From: Eremophila alpestris peregrina | Taxonomy: Eukaryota; Chordata; Aves; Passeriformes; Alaudidae | Assembly (NCBI GenBank): GCA_009792885.1 | Contig: WMCF01000029.1 | Coordinates: forward strand, 4,792,000-4,855,999 | Length of the DNA: 64,000 nucleotides | Direction of reading: 5' to 3' | Part shown: positions 13,263-25,000 of the stretch, in pieces | How positions within the stretch are numbered: position 1 is the stretch's first letter | Layout: every line of letters starts with the position of its first letter | The notes under the pieces: generated by a model | Seen by the model: only the letters and a program-made list of their open reading frames with translations | Database searches by the model: none | What the model was told of the DNA's origin: nothing | Made by a program: the position numbers and the translations under genes

Positions 13263-13815
13263 TTGCCTCCGCGGCAGCTGGCGCTGTTTATCGCAGCTCC
13301 CCGGGAAGGGCCGGCTGGCAGCCGCCTCCTGCTCGCCCCCAGCAGCTGCGCACGCCGCGGCCACCGCGGGGAGCCGGCGCCCCGCAGCACCGGGGAAAAG
13401 AGGCAGGGATGAAGGGCCAGGCGGCTGCTGAGCCCGCGGGAAGCCGTGCTGCTGGGGAGCCCCATCCCGGGGGGATGTGTCCCACCCCCGCAGGGCAGCT
13501 CTGCCAAGAGTGGAGGTGTTTGAAGCCTTGTAATGCCCTCACTCAGCTGCTGCTCCAGCTGCCGTGTAATACCAAAGTGATCTCCTCATTTAGTTGCCCT
13601 CTGGTGTCCCCGTAAGTGAGCTGACATAGGTGACAGGTGGGAATGGAAACACGAGCCGCGATGATTAGCCCAGTGCTCATTTAGAAATGCTGATTGTCGG
13701 GGCAGTGTTGGTTTGTCCCTGCCCTGTGTGATGTGTCCCCTCGCCCCCTAGTCCAGAGGCTGGAACACCCAAGCCGCTGCAAAGCCTGGCTCAGGCAGGG
13801 GGTGAAGCCAGGCTC

Positions 13816-13935
13816 TGACAAGTCCAGCACCCCAGAAAGCTTCTGCTGCATCCTGCAAACCTATTTGGGATCAAAGAAAGAATACCAGCCTGCCATGCCT
13901 GCCTGGATAGTGCCAAAGGCAGGTAGGCAAGGCTC
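13816..13935 (+). repeat. Inverted repeat, arm A (120 bp)
   Basis: This 120-bp segment recurs as its reverse complement at 18979-19098. By eye the copies match at 119 of 120 positions, the only difference being at 13870 (A here, C in the other arm read in the same sense). Homology stops sharply at both ends and the flanks are unrelated. One frame is open across the whole segment in both copies, but I do not recognise the peptide. It may be an inverted duplication, a fragment of an unclassified dispersed repeat, or duplicated exon-like sequence. Confidence 0.9.
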
Positions 13936-16900
13936 TAAAGGCCTTTGGAAAATTATCTTCCTAAGAGTGGCTAATATCTTCGAGCCTGCAAAACAGGAAA
14001 AGGTGCAAAACTAAAAATTTGGGAGGGGGTAGGACCAGCACAATGACCTGGGCTGCAGTCAAGTCAGACAACCTCCTGGAGACCTCCTGCTAGAGCAAGG
14101 TAAGCCTTTAAAGTTCAGCTTCTCCTCACCTGTCATGATAAAACACATATTTTCAAGTACAAAGCACAGCAGAATATGAAGACTGCCCATTTACAGTTGC
14201 TTTTCTTAAAGCCAGCCTCCAACAATAGCAGGGTTCTGCTGTATGTCTTGTATCTCTTGTCTGGAAATACTAAAGGCTCCCCTCTGAAGTGTCTCATCTA
14301 TTTTAGATGCAGGAGATCCCTGTACCCAATATAAAACACAGTCCAGACAGCCTCTAGCACTTCAAAAAAGTTTTAGATCCTCTGCAGTGTTGAAATTTTA
14401 TGGAGTAAGGGAAGGATAATTTTTTCCTTACATTTTGCTTTTAGCATTGCCGAAGAACTTTCATGCCCTGACTTTTTGAGTCACTTGATTACTGGCACAA
14501 AATGAACCATATGATCCCAGCATATGACATGGCTTTCTAAGGCAGAGAGCTGTAGGCCTGGGTGTCCCCAACTGATGACTCTGCGCAGACACCCTGCCAC
14601 TGTGGTGGCAGTGGGACTGATGGGGTAAATTTGCCCCTGCTGCATTTCATGGGTGAAGGCAGAGCACAGCTCTAACTTGGGTCTGCAGTTCAATACAGCA
14701 TCTTGTGACAGCCCTCATTTTTTGTGCCTGTTACCTGAGTTCTTCCCAGCACCCATGGACTGCCCAGCACACCCAGAGCATTGCCATCAGGCTCTGGAAT
14801 GGGCTGAGCTCCAGCTTGGCTCACACCCAAACCCACCTGGTAAGCTCTAGTGACAGAAATTGGGAGTGCTCCCCAACATTTTGCATGTGTACCCAGCCAC
14901 ACCACAGCCCAGCAACAGACAGAAATGGTTCTATCATGAGGACTGGTGCTGGTAAGCTGTTCTCCACACAGGTTAAAGAGCCTCCAGGACTTGTAATTGT
15001 TAAATACATTATTTTTAGCAGCAGCTCTGCTCCTGTGAATGCCCAGAGTCTCCCAGAGCACCTGCATGCTGCAGCCACTCATTCGTCCCCATGGCTGTCC
15101 CAGCGCAGAGACCAGGGCGAGGTCAGGAGGAGCTATCAGGGTGGAAAGAGCTGTCAATGGAACCTGGGTGCTGGCAGTGGGGAGATAGTGGGTGTCCTGC
15201 CTGCTTTGCCCTGCCAGGACAGGGTCACCCAAGGGAGTGCCAGTGGGACAGGGAATGAAGAGCCTGGGGTGGGCCTCTCAGCCCCAGCCACGCCTCTGTC
15301 TGCAGGATGCTGGTGGGGTGGCAGCCCCGATGTTCTGCTCAGAAAGAGCCCATCAGAGACTCCCCAACACGTTCAGCTTTACTGCTGCCATCTGTGCACC
15401 AGCCCTCAGCAAAAGGCAGTGCCATGGACAGTAACTGTGGCAGCAAGCACCTTGGCTGCAGTGGTCACCAGCCATTTTCACAGGCCACGGAGTCTGCAGT
15501 GGAAGAAAAATCCAAAAGCAGCAAATGATGAAAGCACGTCTGAGCAATAGCTGTGTGCCTGCAGGAGCACGCAGAGGACCGGACATGCTGGAGACATCGT
15601 GCAGAGCTGTGCTGCTTTCACTCTGATCAGATGAGGATGAGGCTGGTTTTTGCAATTTGTGGTAACAGCATTTTGCAAGCATGACAAAAATGTGTGGTAA
15701 CCCCCGGACGAGCTGGGGCAGCCTCTGACACAGACCATGAGATGTGAGGTTTGTCAGAGTCAGGCCAAGGGCTGGAACTGCCCCACTCCTGTCCCTGTGC
15801 TCCCAGGGCACAGGATGAGCCCTGCCATCCACACCAGCCCTCAGCTACCTCCTGTGGCTCCTGGGCTTCCTCTGGGACCTGCTCCTGGGGTTCAGCAGTG
15901 CTGCCATGGGGTGACCTGTACCACGAGTGCCCCAGTCCCTTGAGAGCACGGCTGTGGCTCAGCTGCGGGCAGAGCCCTGCAGCCAGGCCAACAAGGAACC
16001 CCAGAGACATGTGGGGCTGAGTGCTGGGAAGCAAAGGGCACACTCATGAGCCAGGGATAAGCCCTGCTGGCAGTGCCCAAAGCCTTGCAGTGGGTGAGCA
16101 AAACAGTAGAAAAAAATCAATTTGCTTTGACAGCGTGTCCTTCCTGACTGTGAACTGGTTTGTGTTAATAAAATCACTACAGTGGAGCAGTGAAGTGTTC
16201 ATTCACCCCATTAGTTTGCTTTGCTTGGGGGAACCTGACACTGAAGTACCACTCACCTCCCCTTTTGTTAACTTCTAAAATATGGGTTGCACCTGCACTA
16301 ACTGAGGACACCCCAACGGCATGGAGAGTGGGTGTGTGTCCTGCCCCAGCTCCAGCTGCTGAGAGACTCATCCAAAAGAAAACTGAGAAGCCAGTATTTT
16401 GAAGGATTAAACAGGACAATGCTAGAGGCAAATCCCCATGACCCAGAGCCAAGGCATGGCTTGATTAATTTAGCTCTACTCCCTTAAACAGTTTATTTTG
16501 CTAATCAAGAAAGATTTGGAGAAAATAGATCTGGTCACAGTAACTTGCTATGGTGCTGACACAGGATGCTCACATTTGCTACAGCTCTTACTTGGTGTTG
16601 CATTTTGACTGAGAACCAGAATGACACAAAAGGTCACACAGCACATAAAAACAGTGCAAAACCTGGCCAACTCATACCTCTGAAAACCATATCCAAACCA
16701 TGAACCAGCATCAGGGAGACACTTTGTCAGACAAGAATTTTTTCTTCTCTCTGTGAAACATCACATTTTTAATTGAGCATAATTAACACAGAATCCAGGT
16801 CCTGATCCCAGAACTGGACAGGCAGTAAATGTTCTGGGAAGACTAGTCAGACACAGACACTGAACTGGATTTTAAAGGAAATACTATGCTTGGAAGATAA

Positions 16901-18978
16901 TTTTTACAATTGCACATACTTTTCTAAGTCTGTGGTGAGATGATTAGATGCTTCTCTCTCAAGTGAGAAGCCACAAACCTTGTGAAATAAAAGGTACCTT
17001 GAAACCACCACCAGATCTATCAGCAAGCCCCTTGCCTGAAGGGGATCCACAGGCCCACAACATACACACCAAAAACACCCTTTGGTGGGACACAGTCAAA
17101 CCCCACTGGCCTAGGCAGCTGGACAGCTGAGCCATGGGCTGCAGCTCTCATGCAGTAATATTTTCTAGCAATGAGCTAAAGCAGCTTTGAGACTTTACTC
17201 CTCAGAACAGCTTCAGCTATCCCAGAGGAACAAGGAGGCCAGAAAGGACAATCACTGCCTAAGCAAGACTTGGATATCTCTGGGCATCCTTTCCTTCTCT
17301 TTGTGACAAATAAGGATGACCAAAGCTGGGCAAAAAACCAGTGCTATTCCCCAGCAGACCTCAGAAATAACTGCTTTTGGACTTCTTTTTTGTTTGGTAA
17401 TTATCCATGTTATCTCCTTGAGAAGTCTCTAGGACACTTCAGAGGCTTCAGATAAGATTATGGGCAATTACGAGGGGAAGAAAGAGTTCATCTCTTGATA
17501 TCTTTTTGGACAAACAATCCAAGGCAAACAAGGTTTAGCGACATCTCTGGGATCACAGGGTTTAAGATCCCCATAACACATCCTGATGCTGTAAACTCAG
17601 AACAGTTTCCTGGCGTGGCAATACCTTATCTGCTCCGACCTCTCGCTCCTGCTGGCCAAGCCTGCCAGCCAACCTTTCCATGGCAACCCACCCACAAATT
17701 GCTGTAGGAATAGTGTGATCTCTTCAGCTTTTGTCCTTTTTTTGAGAGGTGAGCAGCCATCAGCTGGTAGTGCCAGGTGTACCTGGGGCTCTGTGTGTCC
17801 CCAGCAAAACCAACACAAGGCCTGCCTGACCCTCTGTGACCCTCATGCTTTGCAGAACCCCAATACACCAGCAGACCACTGAAGGAGTCAAGTTCTCTGT
17901 CTGAAAGGAAATGTCTCCTGCAGAGGAGCTGCTATTCCCAGCATCCCCTTTTATTTGCTTTACTGACACTACAGCCCACGCCACACACCTGGTAATACCA
18001 AGGCAAAAAATGAAAAGAAGGTAAAATTTCTGTGCCCACACAACAAGACCTTTATATAGCCAAGGGGATGAGGTTTTTCACTCCCTTCCTATTTTCCACT
18101 TAGGGAGTAAACAGGAAAACCAACCTGACCTGGTAGCTAACTTGGGAGCACACAGTGTTTTTCTGTGTGCCTCCCCATGATGCTCCCTGCCCTCTCCTGC
18201 TGTGCCATGGTCAGCAGCACAACACTGACTCCAACACCCCATGTGCCCTAAGTTTCTCTTGGAGGCAGCCAACAGCCTGCAGCCATTCCTGAGCAGGAAT
18301 GGGGCTGGTCTGTGTCTCTGCTGGTGGTGGGCAAAGCACAGGCAGGAGCGTGGGCACTGCACCACAGCTGCTGGCAGGGTGGCCATTGTCACCCACCTGT
18401 GCCACTGGGAACGTTTTCCTGTGCCCTTCCCTTAGGGCAGTGTGCCCCAGCATGCTGGGACCTCACTCTGCCACAGCACAGGGGGATGGGGTGAGCCCTG
18501 GAGGTCAGGCTGGGGAGCTGGAGGACACAGGCACAGTTCAATGTACACAGGAACAGACACTACACAGGAACAGACACCAGGAAACAACAAGAGAGAAAAA
18601 AATAACCAGCAGTGCCAGCAACAAATGAATCCCTAACTGTGGCAAATCCTCAGGCCCTAAGAGGTGCAGCAGGTCTCTGACCCACTCAGCAAGACAGTCT
18701 ATGTGAAAGCAGTGAGCCCAGCAGAATGAACTCTGGTAGCAGCAATATGATGGCTGAAGTCATGGTCACAAAGCTGGAACAACCAGGAGGGGGAAGTTTC
18801 TTCAGATACCAAAAAGGAAAGTTGCATAACCACTTCCCAGATCCTTCAAGCTGGGCCTGATGACCCCCTCAAAAATTAGGACGACTTCCCCTTGCATCAG
18901 TTTCCTGCTGAATGTGTGACACAGAGATGGGGTTGTGGACACCATCCACAGGGTGCACTGGCATGGAGGCTGTGTGTG
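13936..18978. other. Spacer between inverted repeat arms, no gene
   Basis: I recognise no gene, transposase or reverse transcriptase here. The longest open frame is 281 codons (14705-15550, plus strand). Its composition is serine-, histidine- and glutamine-rich, and it overlaps a 180-codon frame on the other strand and matches no family I know, so I do not call it a gene. Confidence 0.55.
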
Positions 18979-19098
18979 GAGCCTTGCCTACCTGCCTTTG
19001 GCACTATCCAGGCAGGCATGGCAGGCTGGTATTCTTTCTTTGAGCCCAAATAGGTTTGCAGGATGCAGCAGAAGCTTTCTGGGGTGCTGGACTTGTCA
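18979..19098 (-). repeat. Inverted repeat, arm B (120 bp)
   Basis: This is the reverse-complement partner of 13816-13935, with the same length and one mismatch. The distance between the arms is 5043 bp. Absence of shared flanking sequence and of terminal inverted repeats argues against a simple terminal-repeat transposon whose ends are these arms. The high identity implies recent origin or gene conversion, unless the sequence is under constraint. Confidence 0.9.
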
Positions 19099-22000
19099 CC
19101 CTGCCACAGCTCAGCAGGCTCGAGGAAGTTGCACATGTTTGAGGGAGTGGAAAAGCAATTTAAAAACCATTGTCTGCAAGGCTCATCACAGCAGCCAGCT
19201 TTGAAGCTCCTTCACTGAGCTCACATGCTGATGCCCAGAGGGCCAAAGCTGGGGGATGCCTCCCGTGGGTGCTCTGCTGCCTGACGTGAGGCTGGGCAAG
19301 GCACTGTGCTTTACCTCTCCCAGGCCCCTCCTCTTGGGCCACCTGGGATAGCAGCAGGAAAGCTTCAAGAGGCTTTGTCAACAAAGCTACAGTGAGAGTT
19401 TAGGTCTGGCTATTTTTGATCCCCTTTCAAAAGGGCCAGCGAAAAGCAAGGCAAACAGAGCCGAGGCACAGGCACAGGAGCTCACTGTGTACAAACAGGT
19501 GTTTGCCCAGTGCACAGACGTCTGTGAGAGCAGTGCTGCTACCCTCAGCAGCTGGACACAGGCTCGATTATGGAATTAAAAGGCCACCCTGGTCAGCATT
19601 GCTCATTCCCAGGCACTGTTCATGTGCCTGAATCACTGTCCTTCCCTTTGACTCATTAATCACTCCAAAATCAATAAAGGCCACATAAGTTTTTCATGTA
19701 TCAGCCATTAGTGTGACCTTGTGTCTATCTCTGCAGAGGGTATGAAATAAAAGCATTTGAGATCAAAGCAATTGGCAATGAATTAACACAGCACTGGAGC
19801 CGGTGGAGCCTGCTGATTTACAGCCGCTGAGCTCATACCGAGGTTGTTTTGGTTCCCGAGAGCCCTGAGCAGTTACAAAGCCCTTGTTGTCCTCTAGGGA
19901 CACAGCAGGCAGGAGGGGACTGCTCTGAAAGGATGTTCGTTAGGATTTGTTTATTTCCTTAAGGACAGGGACTACTTTCTTGTCCAGGAGCAAGTGTCTA
20001 CAACGCCCTCAGGGATGAGCAGATGCATCTCCTTCCCCAGGCATCACTCTGGTGGGATCACACCCAGAGCTGCTGTGTCCCCCTCCCATGGCACCTGCCC
20101 TGCTGCCACCCTTCACCTGAGCCTTTGGCACTCTCTGCAGAACACACACTTCACAGAGCAAAACTTGCTGGAGAACCACTATCACTGGGAAGGAGGACCA
20201 GAAGTACCAAAGTCATTCACCAGGGATGGGGCATGATAAACTCAGCCTTCCACAACCCTTGGACCACAGGCTGAAGCCTCCTCCAGCTGATAAGGCAGCC
20301 ACAGGAGCCAGAACACCTACATGTTTTCTGAATGCATTTGTTTCTTTTGGGATTCAGACACCAAGAGCCAGGCAGTGCTGCTGGCCAATTACCATCACTA
20401 TTGATCACTTCTGCATCCAGCTTTCTGGGTCAGGCCTGCTCTAGTTTTCATAGAGGCAGGCAAAAGGCCAGTGAACCAGGAAAACACAGTGCTCAGAAAT
20501 GCCTCTGGGCTAAAGTGACAGGTCAACCAGGTCCACAAAATCCAAATGCCTTCCAAATGGCATGTGCCAGAGGCAGATATGCTGCTGTCCCACATGGCCC
20601 ACAGATGAGTCCACACCAAACCCCTCATCAGCCCGTCACAGCCCTCCTAATTATCTCTGGCTAATGCTGCAGCAGAGGCCACAGAAATATTTGCCAAGGA
20701 AAGAAAGTGGTTTACTTTTCAGAAAAAAAAAAAAATCTTTGAGCTAAGCGTGGGCATGGGAGGGTAGGTTAGGACACTGCAATGCAAAGGTCCTAATAAT
20801 AGCAGGAGAAACACAACTTGGACTTAAACAATTTCAAGACTTCCCAAAACCTGAAATCAGAAATAACCACACCTACTGGAGACTGCCCTTAATCACAGGT
20901 AGTTTGAGTTTTAATTTAAAATCACCTCCTGTTCACATTTCCCCAGCTTTGCGTGCAGGGAGTGTATCAATTCCCAGCTATCCAAAGCCTCTCTCATGAA
21001 TGCCATGGTCCTGGCAAAGGCAAAGGCACAGGGGCCAGATGAGCTGGTTTCATCCACCATTCAGCCATGCTCTCTACAACACTGGGACCTACTTGCCTGG
21101 CACAAACCACCCTTCACCACATCAAAGGCACCCAGCAGGCCCCCTCCCTTCGTGCCCTCCCTCTCAGGTGAGGTATCTCCCCACTGTGCCCCTCTACCTC
21201 CCTCCCACCTGACACCAGTGGGTGTTCTTACTGGAAACACCGCAGCACTGGGCCCTGTCACACTTGAATAGCTGTGGCCAGGCTGTGGCTGTGCTGCTCT
21301 CATCACTCCATCTGTACTCGCTGCTTCTCCCCAGTGACATCCACCCCTTCTTGTTCCTCCAAGCAGTTACTGCTTTCCAGGGCAGCTATGGTGGTGTTCC
21401 TCACTCTGTGTCAGGCTGACACATCATGTGTCACACACAGGCACAGCCCTTTGGCTTTGTCTTGAGCATCTCTCCTTCCACAGTTTAGGGAAGACAGACA
21501 CACACTGCTGATCCCAGCCTGCCATTCCCAGAGCAATCCCACTCTACATGCTATTCAGGTTTGCTGCACATATGCAGCCTGTGGCAGATCTGATACTCAA
21601 AGGCACACACCTCTCTGGCTCAGCAAGCAAACAGCCCTGCCCCACTGCTTTGTCCTGCTCTCCCTGCAGCAAGAGCTCCCTCAAAGCCTTCAGCAGCCTG
21701 AAAGCAAATGTCCAAACAGCCCCTGTGGCACCATGGTGCAGTTCTGGGGGATTTTGGTCCTTGATAGGCATCAGCTCACAGAAGTAAACACACCCAAGCT
21801 GCACTAGCAAAAATTCCCCAAAGATTATATAGGGGATTTTATTCAAGGGTGATTCTGGTTTAATCTTGCAGCTGGGCTTGCTGTAAACCTTTGGACTAGA
21901 GCACGTACAAGTAACTCCACCTGCCTGGCTGACTACATTAGGATATTGTTATTAAAAATGTCACTTTGACATTTATAATAAAATGTGCAAATTGAATGCT

Positions 22001-25000
22001 GAAGGATGGCACAGGGCCAGTGCTGGGCAGCCATGGGGGAGGACAGGCTTCCCCTGCCTGTGCCCGTGCAGGTCACCCAGGGACAGGCAGCCCCTGCCCA
22101 CCTCTGCTGGCACACAGGTGTGGTGGCACTGGAGGGGAGGATGCCCACGTGGCTGAACACACGATTGCTCTGCCCACACTGACATGCCCCATTACGGCCA
22201 CAACAGGCACAAGCACAGCCCGTGGCACTGCAGGCTCCTGCCCAGGCTCCTGCCCTGTCCCAGCAACAAGCATAGCACCTTCAGCACCATTAATCACATG
22301 ATGAAAGGGGGCTTGTGTTTTCCTCCCTTATGCTGCTTTTTGCTCTTTTCCTCTGTCTTTTGAAAGTGCAGATGAGAAGAGTAAATATTGGAAGGTTATC
22401 CTTTGTATCTCATGATCAGATCACAAGCTAGCATGTGACTCGGGAGGGAAAAACAAGTCTTTCCAGCAGATGTCAAGGCAGCGAGCCGGCTCTGCTGACT
22501 GCTGTACCTTGGTGTCTGCAGCCAAAGTCAATTCCTGGTGCATCCTTGAGGTACAGAACCTCATGATTCATCAGGATTTAGTTCTAATTAAAGAAAACCC
22601 AGATGACTTTCATTTTGGGCTTGCCTATTTAGCAAGTCTGAATGCAATGTGTATGTAAGGATAAATAGCAGCTTTCAGCCACTGTTTTGTAAACAGGCTC
22701 CAGCCCAGGAAGAGCAGTTTGGAGCCACCCTGTAAGTCATGTGCTGGGGCACAAAACCTCCCACTCAGCAAAGGGACTGGTCAGACAGGAGCCCAGGTCT
22801 GATAGCCTGCAAAAAGCCCTGTGATGTACTCTGAAGGCTGGGGTGGGCATGAGGGAGCAGCTGCTCTAGGGGAGCAGGGAAGCATCTCTCCCTAAGGGAT
22901 GGGTCTGGTGGTACATAAGCCCACTGCCCTTCCTCTGACAGCACATGGGGTTTGCCCACCCCCAGAGGCTGCAGCTGGGTGCTGCTGGTGCCCAGCACAC
23001 ACGGGACAGGGGCAGCTGTGGGCCCTTCCCCACCCGAGCAGCAGGGTGATCAGTGCCGATACCACATCCCGCACAGCGGCCCCACCACGGCCCCGTCACA
23101 TGATGGGTCAGCAGTTCGTGGGAAGTCAAAGGCTGAAAGCTTAAAAAAAAAACAAGTTACTTTTGCCAACTCCTTCCCCACAGGAAATAAAAATTGGAGC
23201 TGAGTTTTAACAATTTGGGTTTGACCAGACTTATCTCGCCTGGGGCGAGTTTGTCTCGCCGAGCTCCTGACCAAGCATCCAGCCACAAAACCTAGCAGGG
23301 AAAGGACTAGGAGAAGGGCAGGAAGGGTAGAGACATGCAGGTGACAAGCAAAGGACGTGGCTGTAGTACTCCTGGAGCCCCACATCGGGACAAATCTGCA
23401 TGGAGAAGAAAGTCTCTCCCAGACCTTCCCATCCCCACGAGACTGATGCAAAGAGCCAGCACACCAGATATTCCCACGGTCGCTGTCATGCCCCAGCCCA
23501 GCCAGAAAAGCTGCTCCCAGCGTACGGGACCAGGCAGTGGAACAAGGAAAGGCTTTTGCCCTTCCTTTGCCCAGGCTCCACGGACAATCAGAAGCTATTT
23601 TTGAGCTGGCTCTTTCTTTTCCCCTGCAGAGGCGCTTGAATGGCTTTCCCCTCGCACACGGAAGCGCAGGGAGCACGGACGTCGTCTCTCATTGTGATGG
23701 GAAAGGTTATCGGGTACGAAACAAAAGTGAAATCATCCGCTGGCATTCCTGGGACCAAAATAGCTGCCTGCTTCCAGCGCTGACGTTATCACAGAGGAAG
23801 GAAGGCTCCGGATACAGGCTGTCCCGCTCCAGGGCTCACGTACCGACCCTGCAGCGAGCCAACACCAGGGCTGGCTGTGAGCAGAAGCAAAATGAGGCAT
23901 TCTTGCCACGGCAGATTAAAGATAACTCGGTGCATGAGGTCCCAAAGTTGCCATCACTGCCAAGCAGCCACAGAGCCTCACACGAGCAACACTCAGCGAC
24001 AGCCCAGCAAAGAAGCTCATCTGCCTCACATTAATGTTCAGGGCTAGAGCCCTTCTGGGGACAGCATGGAGTGGGAAGAGCTGTGGCAGATGGACACCCC
24101 TAAGAGGGGACTCTGTGAGCTGCTGGCCCTGCTGCTGGCAGCCTGGGGGCTGTGGTGCCCTGTCTGGGAACTGGGTCTGCACAGGGACACGTTCAGCAAA
24201 GGCAAGGCCTGGCTATCAGTTCACTAAAAGCATCATTACTGTTCCACTTACCTGGGCTTTTTTGTTATTGGTTTTTCCTCTAGCACAGATAGATTAAATC
24301 CAAGAACCAGCACAGCCACAAAGACGTGTATCTATCAGGCCTCTTTCAACAGAGGCACTTAGGTGTTTCTCAACTGAGACTTGTCACAAAACACTGGCTT
24401 TCTGAAAGCAGACATTGCTGTCAGCCCACACAGGTCTCTGGCATGTGGCTGCCCAGCATCACCCTGAGCCAGCAGCATGTCCCTGTCTGACTGCAGTGCT
24501 GCCCCTGTTCCCTCTTTCCCTCCTGCTTTTTTGCAGCCACTCCCATCAAGACATCTGCAAGAAATGCCAGGAAAGCACCCAGGTCTGGTGGAATCCTTAT
24601 GCCACACTTCCAGGAATCTCCTGTCCCTCATGCTACAGGAAGCACAACCAGCTGGAAAGTCCTTGTTCCAATTTCTCTTCTCAAGGCAGGACTGTGCAGG
24701 CATGGCCCCAGGCTGGCCCATCTCTAGCATTCTGTGGAGGGGAGCTGGAAGGGAGCATTGCAGGGAGACACGAACACCAGTTGCTGTTCTCAGTCCTGCT
24801 CACCATCTGAAACTGAGCCAAAAGCCTGGGGAAGGGCTGCAGGGGCAGGCCAGGAGGGCTGGGGGGGCTTTGCAGATGGAGAAGGCAGGGACACCCAAGA
24901 GATGCTGCAGAGCCCACTGGAGATGGGAGTGTCTGACAGGTGGCTGGAGGTATGGCATCCACCAGGATGTGGGGAGAGCAGGATTTGGGGAACCCAAATG

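Larger units (their letters stand above)
12720..13500. promoter_or_regulatory. CpG-rich block with no known gene
   Basis: Two CpG-dense segments, about 12.73-12.96 kb and 13.26-13.48 kb, flank a CA/TG/TA-rich tract. They contain many CG steps and GC-box-like words, unlike the surrounding CpG-poor DNA. In vertebrates such islands usually mark promoters. No recognisable exon lies beside it. It might be the promoter of an unannotated or long non-coding transcript, or only a GC-rich minisatellite region. Confidence 0.45.
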
